Positions 24,396 to 36,029 of a stretch of 64,000 nt of DNA are shown here, in pieces (position 1 is the first letter of the stretch; each line of letters opens with the position of its first letter). The notes below the pieces were generated by a model. It worked only from the letters and a program-made list of their open reading frames with translations, had not been told where the DNA came from and did no database searches. Both the position numbers and the translations under genes were made by a program. The stretch spans positions 41,750,774 through 41,814,773 of the forward strand of contig JAPTYO010000001.1 of NCBI GenBank assembly GCA_036873135.1, written 5' to 3'. Source of the stretch: Clarkia xantiana subsp. parviflora (lineage: Eukaryota > Streptophyta > Magnoliopsida > Myrtales > Onagraceae).

Positions 24396-25755
24396 CTAGT
24401 TATTAACGCGTGCGTTGCACGCGCATAAATCGTCTAAGTTTCAAAATACATATTTTATCTTCAGTTTTCTAATATGATAATATGTAATTAATACATGGCC
24501 AAGTTTAGGGGTTGCGAGAAATGAATCTGTGATCGAAAAGACTGACACAAAGTAATTCAAAACGGAAAAAATAGAAGAAGATAATTAAGTCAAAAATTAA
24601 ATATTGTTTTAAATTACGATACTAATTTACTGTTATAACTAATAATGAGTTAGATTGAGCATGCCGTGAGTTATTAACGACAAACTTGTATCTAATTTAT
24701 CAACTTGAGGAGTGAAGAATGTAAGCGTGCAATTAACCACTTAGAGTCTTCGACGGAGCAGCTTGACCTATACAAACGTAACTATACACTTTTCATGCAA
24801 TTTTATATCACAATACCAACAAAAATTGATTTAATGCTACAGGAAATTTCAATTCATTAAAATCTAAAGTTTATACTTGATTTTATGTCGATTACTTATT
24901 TAACTACTAATTAGGTTGTACACAATTTGATTTTATTGATAGACGGAAGAACTAAATTAATGATTCAAGAACCTAAATGTTGGACGATGAGTACCATGTT
25001 ATCCGTAAAAGGTCAAAATTCAAGAACCGTGGTTGACCCATATTTTGACAATTGATATGACTTGACAAGTGACTGATCTATGTGATGCAAAAAAATCTCA
25101 ACATGTACTCGAAGTTTGTACGAGTTGAGTACATATCATACTTTATGGGTGGCTCAAATTTATAGGTATATTGTATTAATAAGTTAGTGATAATTATGTA
25201 ACATGTCAGTTAAGCGACCTTAACAAAAAAGCTAATGCAATTTATCTAATGAAATTTTTAGTAATACTCAAATATTGTAGGGACTAAATCATCAATTTTG
25301 TAAAACACTAATGTGTAAAGTTTATACTTGAATTCAACTTAACTATTTATTCAACTACCAATTAGGAGATACCTAATATGACTGAATTTACAAACGCAAT
25401 AACTAAATCGATAGTTCGAGTCAATAAGTATTAAACATTGAGTAACATGTTATATGTAAAGTCAAACTTCAAGAACCACGTTTGATCGATATTTGATATG
25501 TTATTTGAGTTAGCAAGTGACTAATTTATTTGATACAAAAATGTTAACAAGCGGAAGATCCTCAAATCAGTGATATAGTGAATGGAAAAATGCATCTACC
25601 TGACATTTGCACCTATTAAATGCATGTTGACTGTAATTGATATATATTTGATGGAGAAATTAATAATAACTACGGTGACCTACCAATTAAGCGACCTAAA
25701 AAACTAAAAATAACAAAATGTAATTAAATAGTTTTTTAGTAATAAATAGTAAAGA
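24396..25755 (-). mobile_element. Non-autonomous Helitron candidate
   Basis: On the minus strand it starts TC at 25755 (TCTTTACTATTTATTACTAA). It ends CTAG at 24396, preceded by a hairpin (GCGTGC-AAC-GCACGC, about 24406-24421) at the usual distance. It sits between A and T on the minus strand, as Helitrons do. No Rep/helicase is encoded. The interior contains two diverged direct repeats (about 24866-25125 and 25318-25560). The 5' end is less certain than the 3' end. Confidence 0.5.
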
Positions 25756-25867
25756 TAAATAGATGGGTCTCAAAGATAAAAAGACTAAATCGTCATTTTA
25801 TAAAAATAAGGGAACTAAATATAACACGTATATATAAAAAAATAAAAAAATATGGGAATTAAATATA

Positions 25868-25929
<62 letters not shown>

Positions 25930-26475
25930 AAATAAAAATAAAAATGTTCAAGAGGTACCTTTTGGGGGTGAGGACAACTCTCACATTTTATATTGGTATA
26001 AAGATGTATATATATATATAATATTAATATACTAAAAAAATATGTGTGTTATTGTTAAATTGTTATAATAATATATAAGATAAACCACGTATATACAATG
26101 TGTGTGCAAGATAAATTTTAGTTTTTAATTAATACAATATCATTAATTCTGGAATTGGATAAAATATTTAGTAAAATGTTATAGTTGAAAACCTTTTATA
26201 GAAAAGGTGAAATTTTCATATATATATATTACTAAAAAAATTGGCAAAGCAAACAATTTGAGATTTAAAAAAAAAAAAAAAAATCAGTCCAACTATCAAA
26301 TATTATAAGACAAAGTGTAAGCAATAATAATAATAGGAAAATAAATATAGTAACATAGTGGAACTGGAGCAGTCTAGGCCCAAGGTGCCTCTCCACCGTC
26401 AACTTGGCATATTCGCTACTCTTCACAGAAAGATTTGGTTGTCTCTACTTCACTAGAATTTTAGGTAAAAATTTA
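25756..26475. other. AT-rich spacer with long CA/TA microsatellite
   Basis: A (CA)n(TA)n tract occupies about 25869-25926. The rest is AT-rich with poly-A at about 26266-26283. No gene was seen. Confidence 0.6.
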
Positions 26476-27363
26476 GGGTTAAGAACACAAGAAGGGCTGA
26501 ATAATGGTCCATGTTGACGGGAAAGGTTTGAATGTTCAAATGTTGATATTAAGGGTCTGAATTATCATGTTTGTTGTTTTTCGGTTTTCCGTCCAAATTT
26601 TCTGTTAAATTTAACAGAACCACGTAAAATGTAAGAATTACCCCTTTGCAATTATTGTAACAATTTAGCTGTTTAATTAATGAAATATGAAATGTCTAAA
26701 ATACCCCTGCCCACTAATTATATGCTTTTAAAGCCACCACGGCTCCGGCCACCGCCACCGCCACCCCGACTCCGGCAACCACCACCCGGCGACCACCACG
26801 AAGGCTCCGATTGGGCACAAATCGGAGCTACGGCCCCGATTGGCCCGATCGGAGCCCAAAAAAGCTCTGATCGGACCAATCGGGGCCGGTAGCTCCAATT
26901 TGGGCCCAATCGTAGCCGTGGTGGCGGTCCCCGGAGTTGGGTGGTGGTCGCCGGAGTTGGGTGGTGGTCGCCGGAGTTGGGTGGTGGTCGCCGGAGCTGG
27001 GGTGGTGGTCGCCGGAGTCGGGTGGTTCCGGAGCTGGGGTGGTTGTCGCCGGAGCTAGGGTGGTGGTCACTGGAGCTGGGTGGCGGTTGCCGGAGCCGTG
27101 GTGGCTTTAAGGGCATTTTCGTATTTTCAGGTCAAGCATGTGAGGGGCACACTCTAGTCGGAGAGCATTTTCGGGATTTAAGTTTATTTTCGGTCACATG
27201 TCAATCATGTGACCAAATTCCGTTAGTTTTAACGGTAAAAATTGACGGGGACCTCTTATATCAACAAAGTTGAAAATTCAGACCCTTAATATTAACGTTT
27301 GAACATTTAGACCTCTCCCGTCAACATGAGCCAAAATTCAGGCTCTTCCTGTGTTCTTAACCC
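26476..27363. mobile_element. Mutator-like element with perfect 9-bp duplication and GC-rich minisatellite core
   Basis: Ends read GGGTTAAGAACACA on the left and its complement TGTGTTCTTAACCC, with one base skipped, on the right; inverted similarity runs for about 110 bp. AAAAATTTA flanks both sides (26467-26475 and 27364-27372). The core 26730-27110 is strikingly GC-rich. It contains a ~20-bp minisatellite and CCGATTGG...CCAATCGG inverted words around 26810-26890. Long ORFs on both strands through the core are Pro- or Gly/Val-rich products of the repeat, not a recognised gene. Confidence 0.86.
26921..27103. repeat. GC-rich minisatellite, ~20-bp unit, about nine copies
   Basis: Unit GTGGTGGTCGCCGGAGTTGG is exact at 26941-26960 and 26961-26980, one base off at 26981-27000, then degenerates with 1-bp length changes. 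Confidence 0.9.
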
Positions 27364-27990
27364 AAAAATTTAAGTTAGGCCGGACCAAGTTTAACGGCTA
27401 ATAAAAAGTAACTATTTTGGAAGTACTTATACTGTGATTATTTGAAAAATTAAGTTATCAATTTTTTTTTTTATTTGTGATTGCTCATGTAATATGTGGA
27501 TTCAGATCTCATGTCTCACTCTTTCTGTCATAGATTATGTTTCACTGTTAAGATTTTGATACTTGTTCTTAGATTTAATATTTTTTTTAGGGTTCACAAA
27601 TTCTAATGAGGTTTTAAAAAAATAACTACAAAATTAATTACACACAGAACACGTGTCAAAATCGGTAAGACAATATTATTGGACAATACAAGTGGGACAA
27701 GGGATCTGCATCCATAATATGTAGGCAATTCTTATACTTCCCATATATTTGAAGAATTAAATATGTGATATTAAATGTAGATTTAGTTTTTTTAATGAGC
27801 AAAATTATGTAAATCTATTTTCATAACATTGAATACATCATTTACTCATTTAGTTTTTTCTGACCAGATTTAACGAGCACTTGCCTCATCAACGTAGCTC
27901 CACCAGCAGCTTAGTATAGTCAAGAGTCCGACTCGTGCTCAGTTTTACTCACCTCCTTGTATGTTTGACGCGGTGTGTGGCCATGCGGAC
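27364..27990. other. AT-rich spacer, nothing recognised
   Basis: No gene or element end was recognised. Confidence 0.4.
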
Positions 27991-27994
27991 CTGG

Positions 27995-28110
27995 TATTTT
28001 TTTTAACAGGTCACCGCGAAGTGACGCCTTGAGGGGTTTCGAACCTGAGACTTCAAAGTCAAACCACATAAGATAAGTGTTCATAATCACTAGATCATCA
28101 CTACTGATGG
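27995..28110 (-). mobile_element. Second tRNA-related SINE type or fragment
   Basis: The minus strand carries a perfect pol III B box, GGTTCGAAACC (about 28048-28038), preceded at tRNA-like distance by ATCTAGTGATTATGAAC as a possible A box. There is no cloverleaf, so it is not a tRNA gene. The sequence is unrelated to the other SINE family here. Confidence 0.45.
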
Positions 28111-28704
28111 TATGAAATTGATTATTAGAACTATTATTAAAGGTAAGTAAAATTTAGTAGTGCCATAAATAAGTAGAAGAGTGTAGAATTCCATAAAGCT
28201 CACAAAAGAAATCCAAATATAACTTTTGCTCTTTTATGATGATTCATTTATTATTTATGGGCTTTTAATTATTATAACCTTCTAAATAGTAGCACTAGCT
28301 AGGCTGCTTGTAATGTTAAACATTGCACAATATTTTGACTTATTTTTACAAAAGATAGAATCTCACCACAACTTAGACTTTTTGGAATGGGTGGAGGAAA
28401 AAGAGAAGGGGAGAGCCCACCAATCACCAAATAGCCTATGTATAATCCAACTATCAATTCAATAGCCAATCTCTTAGAATCCCTTCCTTTTACCTCAGCC
28501 TTTCTATGTGGCTAGCTAACTGGCTGGTGGATTCCTTTTGCTTTTCATACTTTCCATTTTCAATCTTGATAATATTATTTATTATATCCTATTTTACACT
28601 CCTTTACCTAAATAAAAATCAATATTTTATTAGCTTACAGAATGACACGAGTCATTATTAACAGAATTTTAAACTTAAATTAATTATAAAACTTCTAATC
28701 CTTA

Positions 28705-29101
28705 GAGCATCCACAATGGTATTACATAATATTACTTAAATATAGGTTTAACGTATTTTTTTTTATGTAAAATGAATAAAATTGTGCTATAATGATTTTA
28801 CATAACATTCATTAAAAGTGAGACCTAACTATTTTTACGTAACATATTACTTAAAATTTAAGGAATACACTATGTATTACGTAACAAACTTTTAATTATA
28901 AATTAATTCATTTTATAACTAATGTTAATATCTTATTGGTGGTTGTTGGAAAATTTAATAATAAAATATATTAAGCTAATACGACTGCATAGCAAATATT
29001 GTTTACATGTGTCTTAACTTTATGTATTACTTAAAGTATACATAAATATTTACGTGATAACTTTAAATAATACAATTTAAGTAAAACCATTGTAGATGCT
29101 C
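28705..29101. mobile_element. Tourist-like (PIF/Harbinger) MITE with TTA duplication
   Basis: Ends are GAGCATCCACAATGG and, on the other strand, GAGCATCTACAATGG. TTA flanks both sides (28702-28704, 29102-29104). It is 397 bp, AT-rich and noncoding. A solitary end-like piece, GAGCATCCAAAACAGT, is at about 30274. Confidence 0.85.
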
Positions 29102-29104
29102 TTA

Positions 29105-30640
29105 TGGTGTAAGCAACTTCTTTATGACTCTAAATAATTCAAAAAAAAATATTTTTAAATCAGTGAGTATTATATATATATTTATTCATTTAAATAAATT
29201 CTACATATAAAACACAATTTAATAACTATTATAACATATAATTTAGCATGAATGGGTAGTAGATAATTAATTAATTAATAAAACAGATCATAAAATATTC
29301 CACAAAACTTATATAACCCGATTAGATGTGGACTTAAATTTATATAATTGAAGGGGTACTCAAATTTGTTGTAATATATATATGTTCCACTCGATCGAAT
29401 CCCACTTCCTTTCTTCAACTTTAGGACTTTGTTATTATTTATTTGTATATGTGTGGATTCCGTGTAAAAATCGAAGTATATATAGTATCTGACCAATAAG
29501 AAGAATCAGAATCTACTTTACATGCAAAGATGTGGATGGCCCTAGAGAAGCCTTAGAGGGCGACTACTCTTCGGATTTGCAAATTCCTCATATACTTTTT
29601 TGAAAAACAGCTATGATACAAAGATATAGGAAATATTATTAATATTTTAAGATGATTTCTATTTATAGACCGTCAATTGATTTTTTTTAGATTATAAATT
29701 GTAAAGTTTACATACGATTTAATTTTTATTATTTTTCATTCTAAAACAACAACAAAATAATTATAAAAAAAACGGAAAACAAATTCCGAAAAATAAATTA
29801 TTATACAAAATAAGTATGATGTATATTTTTTTAAGAACTCGTTTTTTTACATAAATAAACCCCAAATATAGGTTTTTCTTTTAATAAATTATATTAATAT
29901 GTATATTTTTTAAAAAATATTTATGCATATGATTATTTTAAATATTTTTATAATTTTATGATTTTTTTAAAAGATTCTTTTTCATTTCATTCTTGAATAT
30001 ATCTAAAAAATAAAATAAAAATAAGATAAATTTGAAATAATAATAAATTATATTATGCAGAAATAATTATTAAAGATCTATAAATAGAACTTTTTCATAT
30101 TTTAATTATTACCATCATCTAAAGAAAACCACTCAAATGAATGAAACAAGTTAGATGACACTAAACTTGTACCTAACCTGAATAAATAAATCCACGGACT
30201 TCATTGGTTAATAGTAATAATATATGCTTTGCTATGACAATGCATACGTATCTAGACGGTATTTGGGTTTTAGAGCATCCAAAACAGTATATTTTTTTTT
30301 TTTCCCAAAGTAATTATTCGTTCATAATTTTTATTTACACATTTGCATAAATTAAGTGATATATATGGTACATCGATGTAATGGTTTAGTGGTTAAGACT
30401 TAAAAGTACTTACTTATATGTAATTTGATTTTAAAGTTTCTGATTCTAAATTCATTGATGAGACACTTCAATTGGACCACATATCACGTTAGAAATAAGA
30501 GGAGACAAATATATTTGAACTTCACGGACCAAACTCTTAATTATATTCGGTTGTTGGTGAGATGTTAACAAGGTCAATACATGCTATAGTTATTCACAAT
30601 GTCTAGTCGGAAAGAAAAAAAATATCAAACCGTGAATAAA
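29105..30640. other. AT-rich spacer, nothing recognised
   Basis: About 1.5 kb of AT-rich DNA. The ORF at 29275-29496 has no recognisable domain. No RNA gene was seen. Confidence 0.45.
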
Positions 30641-30647
30641 AGAGCCT

Positions 30648-31425
30648 TGTTTCGACCAAGTTAACGCGGGCTGTCTGCTGAGTAACTTGTCGATGTATTC
30701 GGGTTGGGTGCGAGCTTGTTAGGGCCAAGTCCGTCTCCTAGGGTCGTGCACGGGCCTTTGGCTTCGTCTTCAAAATCGCACTAAGTCCTTCGGGCTCTCT
30801 CGCTGACTGTCCGTCCGTACCTGCAAGAGGAGCATTACCGAGCAACTCCCGTGGAGAGGGGGGAGGTGCTTGGTGCGCTCACTCCGACGGTCAACATTAG
30901 ATAGTTCTAGAGAGAGAAAGTTAGAGAGAGGTCAGAGCTCTCCTCAATTCTCACCCAAAGTGACTTGAAAATGTTTACCCCCAAGGTGGCTATTTATAGG
31001 CAACCTTGGACCGTAAGCCGGTTTTGACCCGGTTCAATGTGGAAATGTGAACCGGGATGCAGGGGAGAGCTTTGGGAAGAGGACTCTGACGCGCGTCTCA
31101 GGCGGCTGTCACGAGCGGGACGCGCGCGCCTTGTAACGGGGGGTCCCCGACGTATAGGAGTTAGTTGAAAATCGGGTCTCCGTATACATCCAGGACAAAA
31201 AAAGGGGGGTGTGCGCGACACCCCTGGGGTGCAAAGCTTACCCGGAATTCCGGGCAAGCCTAGGCTTACCCGGAAATTCCGGGTAAGCCCCCCGGGGGTG
31301 CCGGGCAAGTTTGCGACTTGCCCGGTTTCCCCGGGTTAGCTCGAAATCGGGTTTTTCGTGGGTTTCGTGCGTGTACGAGGTCCGAATAATTTAAAACCGA
31401 GCCCGAATCATGCGTATATCCATCA
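30648..31425 (-). repeat. 3' LTR (778 bp)
   Basis: It begins TGTTTCGACC and ends TATATCCATCA on the plus strand. TATAAATAGCC on the minus strand (about 30988-30998) is the likely TATA box. The segment 31200-31330 has repeated CTTACCCGGAA-TTCCGGG words that can fold back. Confidence 0.93.
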
Positions 31426-31440
31426 CTTGCCCCCGAGTTA
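31426..31440 (-). other. Polypurine tract
   Basis: The minus strand reads TAACTCGGGGGCAAG directly before the 3' LTR. It is the plus-strand priming site and fixes element orientation. Confidence 0.8.
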
Positions 31441-32540
31441 AATAATGGCTTGACCTTTATTTAACTCTATTTTAAGATAGGGTGTACGCGTGATTCGGGT
31501 CGTCTGCTCACCTTGGGTCTTGACTTACCAAGGGTGGATACGCGCGGCTCAGACGAGCTCCTTGCCTTAGTTTTTTGAGATGGTCATGCTTGATAACTGC
31601 GCAAAGGGTTAGTAGCACAACGGACTACGAGTAATATGATAAATGTGATTTTGGAAGAAGTAAGGCGTGAGCGCACATGAAATTTTTCGGGTTTGTAAGA
31701 TGATCAAATAAATATGGAACGTTCATGCCACGACTAATTGTATCAAAATGATAATAAATCATGAAAGTTTTGATAAAACGTTTTTCATGCAATATGATGG
31801 TTTTCGGGAGCCCGTCGTCCGAGATGGCCGTCTTGACGGCGAGACGACGGTTTTAGTAAATGAAATAATGCCGGGTTTGGGAAAATCACATGTGATGGAC
31901 TTGATACGAAAAATCATAAAAATAATGTTTTCAAGTAGTTGAGACCATTTGAAATAACTTAGTCAAATTTAGCTAAGTCACTTGATGGTGAAAATCCAAG
32001 TTATCAACAACTTTTAAAAAATGGAGGGTGGATGTGAGTGTACCTCTTGGATGTATCATGAACATGGAAGTGTGTACCTATATAAGGGAAGGTGTGTCGC
32101 GGACATGAGGGTCCTGGACTTGCGAGGTGCCATGCATCCGACGCGTCGTTGATGAACATCTTACAACAGAAGTATGTTCTCAATGTATATGCCGAGGGAC
32201 ATGACCCTTGTAGATATAGTATTGCCCCCAAGATCATTGAGGTGAATGCCCCTAGAGGGGGAGTATATGTAGTGACGTGGCCAAGTAGGGGCATTTGCCC
32301 CTTAGTCGCGAGGTGTTAGGCCTCCTGGTATGTTGTCGATGAACATCTCATGATAAACATGTGTTGGGTGGCGCAAACGCGTGTAGTGCCATATAGGCTG
32401 TATAAAACGTTGGGACGAGGCCCGTACTGACATAGAGTTGCCCCCGTATAGATGATGTTCGCTATGTAGTAGTTGTGAACTTGTAAGTTCGTAGGTGTGG
32501 AGTTGCCCCCTTGTCGGGACGTTCGCACCGTAGTCGTTTC
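31441..32540. other. Retroelement spacer with scattered polypurine-like tracts
   Basis: Apart from short ORFs without domains (32004-32294, 32316-32780), the only pattern is TTGCCCCC words on the plus strand at 32222, 32448 and 32513. They are polypurine-tract-like on the element's sense strand. Confidence 0.5.
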
Positions 32541-32564
32541 GGGCACGAGGTGGCGACTATTGTA

Positions 32565-32825
32565 TCGACTGCTACTTTGGTTTTCCAAAGTAGGGTGCAT
32601 TCCACAGCTGCTACTTGGTTTTTCCCAAGGTAGGGTGCACTCCGCGACAGCTACTTGAAGTTTCCGAGGTAGGGAGAAGGCCAGAGGTCGGACGAGGCGA
32701 CATACCCTTCCATGGCGTCGGTCAGAGGTCGGCGAGGCGACGTGCCTATCCATGTTGTTGCCACAACCTGGCGTTTTCAAGGTAGTGTGCCTCCTGCACC
32801 GCTACTTGGTTTTCCCCAGGGTAGA
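32565..32825. repeat. Array of four small hairpins (CTACTT..GG-TTTT-CC..AAGTAG)
   Basis: Four short inverted units occur at about 32570, 32617, 32650 and 32802. Each has a CTACTT arm, a T-rich loop and an A/GGTAG arm; three are followed by a version of GGGTGCA or AGGGAGA. Arms differ between units but keep pairing, for example TTTGG/CCAAA in the first and TTGG/CCAA in the second. Confidence 0.6.
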
Positions 32826-33297
32826 GTGTGGCTTGCGACCCGTATTTGAGCTGCTTGTATGTGCCCCCGGAGCCATGAGCCGTTTTGGGGATAAAATTTG
32901 ATCGAAATGTGGCCGGAGGGCATTTTGGTAATTATGACCAATTTTGCATGCTTTATATTTCCTTAGCTCCTGAGCTCGTCGTTTAGTTGAATGCTTGAAT
33001 ACCTGTGTTATATTGTATAAGTATATGGAAATTTTGTTAGTGGGTGGCCTAGGCCTTTGGTGAGCGTAGGGACTTTTGACTCCCGAGCGGGAGGGTCCCT
33101 AGCTGTTTGCTCGCGGACAGTTGGTCCGTTGGGTTGGATGCCCTCGCAAAGGGCTTGGTGAATGGTGTTGATACGTGGCCCTGGTTTTTGATTGAGTTGT
33201 GTATGGTTTTTGCAGGGTTTGGTTGACGGGCTTGCAAGCGCGTGTCTTTGATACTTAGAGTGTTCCTGGTAGGCAACGGTTTCTGCTTCTTCACGCA

Positions 33298-35635
33298 ATG
33301 AGTAAGTCTCATCACTCTGTTTCGGATAACATTGATGGGGAGGTTAATGAGGGCACCATGGATTCTGATTTCGGGTCTCGAAGCGGTGTGCTTTTGGGAC
33401 CGTCGGGTAACCGCGTAATACTGGAGAAGACCCAAATGTTTTTTTCCAACAAGCTCCCACGTTCCAAGTTCGATCTCTACGTCTCGACCCGGGGCTGGTG
33501 TCCCGGCATAGAGGTCTCGTATCCTTGGGACGTCGTGAAGGGGGTCGAATTTGGTCGGCCCACCGTTCCTCCGGCTGAATACGAGGCTGTTTATCTTTCA
33601 CAGTTCCGAGAAGGGCTGCGCTTTCCTTATTGTCAGGATCTGGCCCGCCTTTGTCGACATTACAGGATTTCTCCCGTCTCTATCACTCCACCGGGGTTTA
33701 GAGCTTGGACATGTTTCCGGGTGCAGTGTCATCTAAACTCTTGGGATTACTCGATAGTGCTTTTTCGAGCCTTCTATCGCCTGGGCAAGGCGGATGAGTC
33801 TGGGATGTGTACTTTCACCTTGCGTTGGCCTCACATGACCGAGAAGGGATTCTCCTCCCTTGGCTTGCGCAGGGCGGGGTGGAATACTGAGGCGCGGTTC
33901 TGCGAAAGATCGGACACTTCCCAGAACAAATGGAAGTGTCAGTACTTTTTATAAAGGATGCGGGCACGACTTGGACGACTTCTCACATAGTGGATACCGA
34001 CCCCGTTCCGCGTTTTCAGGAGTTCTCCGATACAGACAAGGTTGCTTTGAAGAAGATTCACACGGCGAATAGGGCGGGGGAGTACAGCCCCCTTTATCGT
34101 GCTTTCGACGCCGAGCTGCTCGCGGCGGGCATTCATGTACGTCCTTCGGGGGATGAGTTGGTATGTTTTGAAGTTTCGTAACATTTGTTCCTGTTTCCTT
34201 GTAGGTTGGTTTCTTAACAGACGCCCCTGTTTACAGGGCGGAGTCGCAGGCGGATCTCCTCAGACTGTTTCCGGCCTCGGCGACGCTCCTCCTGTTGGCC
34301 CGGGTATGGGACTTGTGCCTTTAAAGGTTTCGTTGAGATTTTTCCCCATGCTAACATGCTAATGGTCTTTTTGTGGTTGTCTTTGCAGGCTTGGTACTCC
34401 CGACGGTGGGGGGAGTTGCACCTGTCCGAGAGAATGATGCTGACGTCCGTTCCCCGAGCGATCCTAAGAGGTCGACGTCTGCCGGCATGCCTCTTGCTCC
34501 TTCCTGCGACAAAGGGAAGGGGCCAATGTATGCGGATTCGACCATGCCTGCCCCATGGTCGGGGAGCGGCCGTTCAGCGGAGGTGCCTTCCTTGGCAGGT
34601 GACTGTGGTTGACTTCTTGTTGTATTGGTGTAGTTTGCCTTCTCCTAATGTGTTTGCTTTTGATGTGTAGTTGTTCCTACTCCTCCAGCTCTTCGCAAGT
34701 CTGATCTGATGTGTCGGCTTGATCGGGATGTGTCCAGGAACGAGTGGACTCCCTACTCTCAGTCTGCTATTCGCTTTCCCAAGGATGTTTCCTTGAGCAC
34801 ACCTGCTGTCGGTGTGCGTGTGGTTCAGCGGTCTGTTCCGCCGGCTGACCGCAAGAAGTGCCCCCGTGACCCTGAGGCTGCTTTGAAGTGTGTTGAGGAG
34901 TCGCTCGCGCGCTTTGCTCCTGTACGTTGTTTTCTTTTTATGTTGGATCTACCATGTTTGTCTGGCTTCTTTGTGTGTGATGTGCTTGTGTTGTTGTTGC
35001 AGGTGAATGCCGTGATGACCAACCTTTCCTCCTTTGTTGTTGAGCTTGTTGAGGAGACGAGGGGTCTGCAGGGTCGTTATGAGCGCTTGTCTCAGGATGT
35101 CGTTGTGTTGAGGGAGAAGGCGCGCGCACATTCAGATGCTTCTTCCAAGGCTTCCGCTGATCTCAAGGGAAGTCAGGATTGCGCGTCTCAGCTGGAGGCG
35201 GAGCTGTTTGCCTTATTGCGCCAGGAGAAGGTCGACGAGGAGGCACATGTTGTGGCGCTGAAGGAGACTAAGGAGTCTCATGTTGCCCTGGGTGATCAGC
35301 TTGGGATGATTGAGTTTCCTACTACAGCTGATTACTCCAAACTTCTCGAGAAGGCACGTGATGATCGCATGGAGTCTTTCTCTGTGGATTACTTCAGGAG
35401 GATATACTCTCTTGCCCCCGATTTTCCTTTCCAGAGTACTGGGTCATATACTGGCTATGCCCTCGGGGCTATTGCGGGGATCCGAGCGGGCGATGTGGGC
35501 AGAGCGAGTGGTTTGACGGGACAGGTGTCCGTCCCTGTTGGTGACGATCGCCGTGTTGTTTTCAGCAGCCCTGCGCATGATGTTTTTATGGCTGACGCCT
35601 TTGGCTCTGGTGCTTCTGACGTTGGGTCAGGTTGA
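33298..35635 (+). CDS. Antisense gene inside the retroelement ('putative gypsy-type transposon' family), frameshifted
   Basis: This gene runs opposite to the element. First exon 33298 to about 33945 encodes a region like the plant putative gypsy-type transposon domain (Pfam Transposase_28 type), with motifs RGWCPGIEVSYPWD, FREGLRFPYC and a WKCQYF tryptophan block. At the T-run 33943-33947 the frame is broken by one base; similarity continues in the next frame to a donor GT at 34161. Further probable exons are 34205-34303, one ending near 34600, about 34671-34921, and 35003-35635. The last encodes a coiled-coil-like segment rich in Glu, Lys and Leu, followed by a Gly/Ser end. The 81-bp segment 34922-35002 has GT-AG ends but is also in frame. 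Middle exon borders are tentative. Function is unknown. Extra antisense ORFs between pol and the 3' LTR are known in Tat-lineage elements. The single frameshift may be a pseudogene mark or a sequencing error in a homopolymer. Confidence 0.72.
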
Positions 35636-36029
35636 TCTTTCTTTGTTTTATATGACTCTCTTGTGTATATATGGTTGCTCCCCTTGCATGGGTGAGATTT
35701 TGGCGGGGTGTGCCCCGGGCTTGACTTTTTATGCTGGCTGGATGCCTTTACTTTTCAGACCTGCTATATTATATATATATATGCCTGACATGAGATGTTA
35801 GAAAGATATAATACTTAGTATTATTTTGCATCTTCCTTTATTGTTGTCTCTATAACTTGTTCTCTTTTGGAAGAGTGTAGCTCTGTTGACAGGTCGATTT
35901 CCTTAATCCGATGGTTTTCCTTAGGAAATTGCATCTCTATTGGTGGCAGGGTGCGGATGAATTAGTATTACCGACACCTGTGGCTTTGTAAGGAGGAGGA
36001 TCCATGTTGAACTGCTTGTCTTCCTTTAC

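Noticed and set aside
26718..27116. Long proline-rich ORFs on both strands
   Set aside because: They are translations of the GC-rich minisatellite; several frames on both strands are open at once, with no domain.
28038..28048. A tRNA gene, because of a perfect GGTTCGAAACC box
   Set aside because: No acceptor pairing or anticodon arm can be drawn; a SINE or tRNA-related fragment is more likely.
32004..32780. Minus-strand ORFs of 96 and 154 codons inside the pol-less element
   Set aside because: No pol motif or known domain, and composition follows local GC content.
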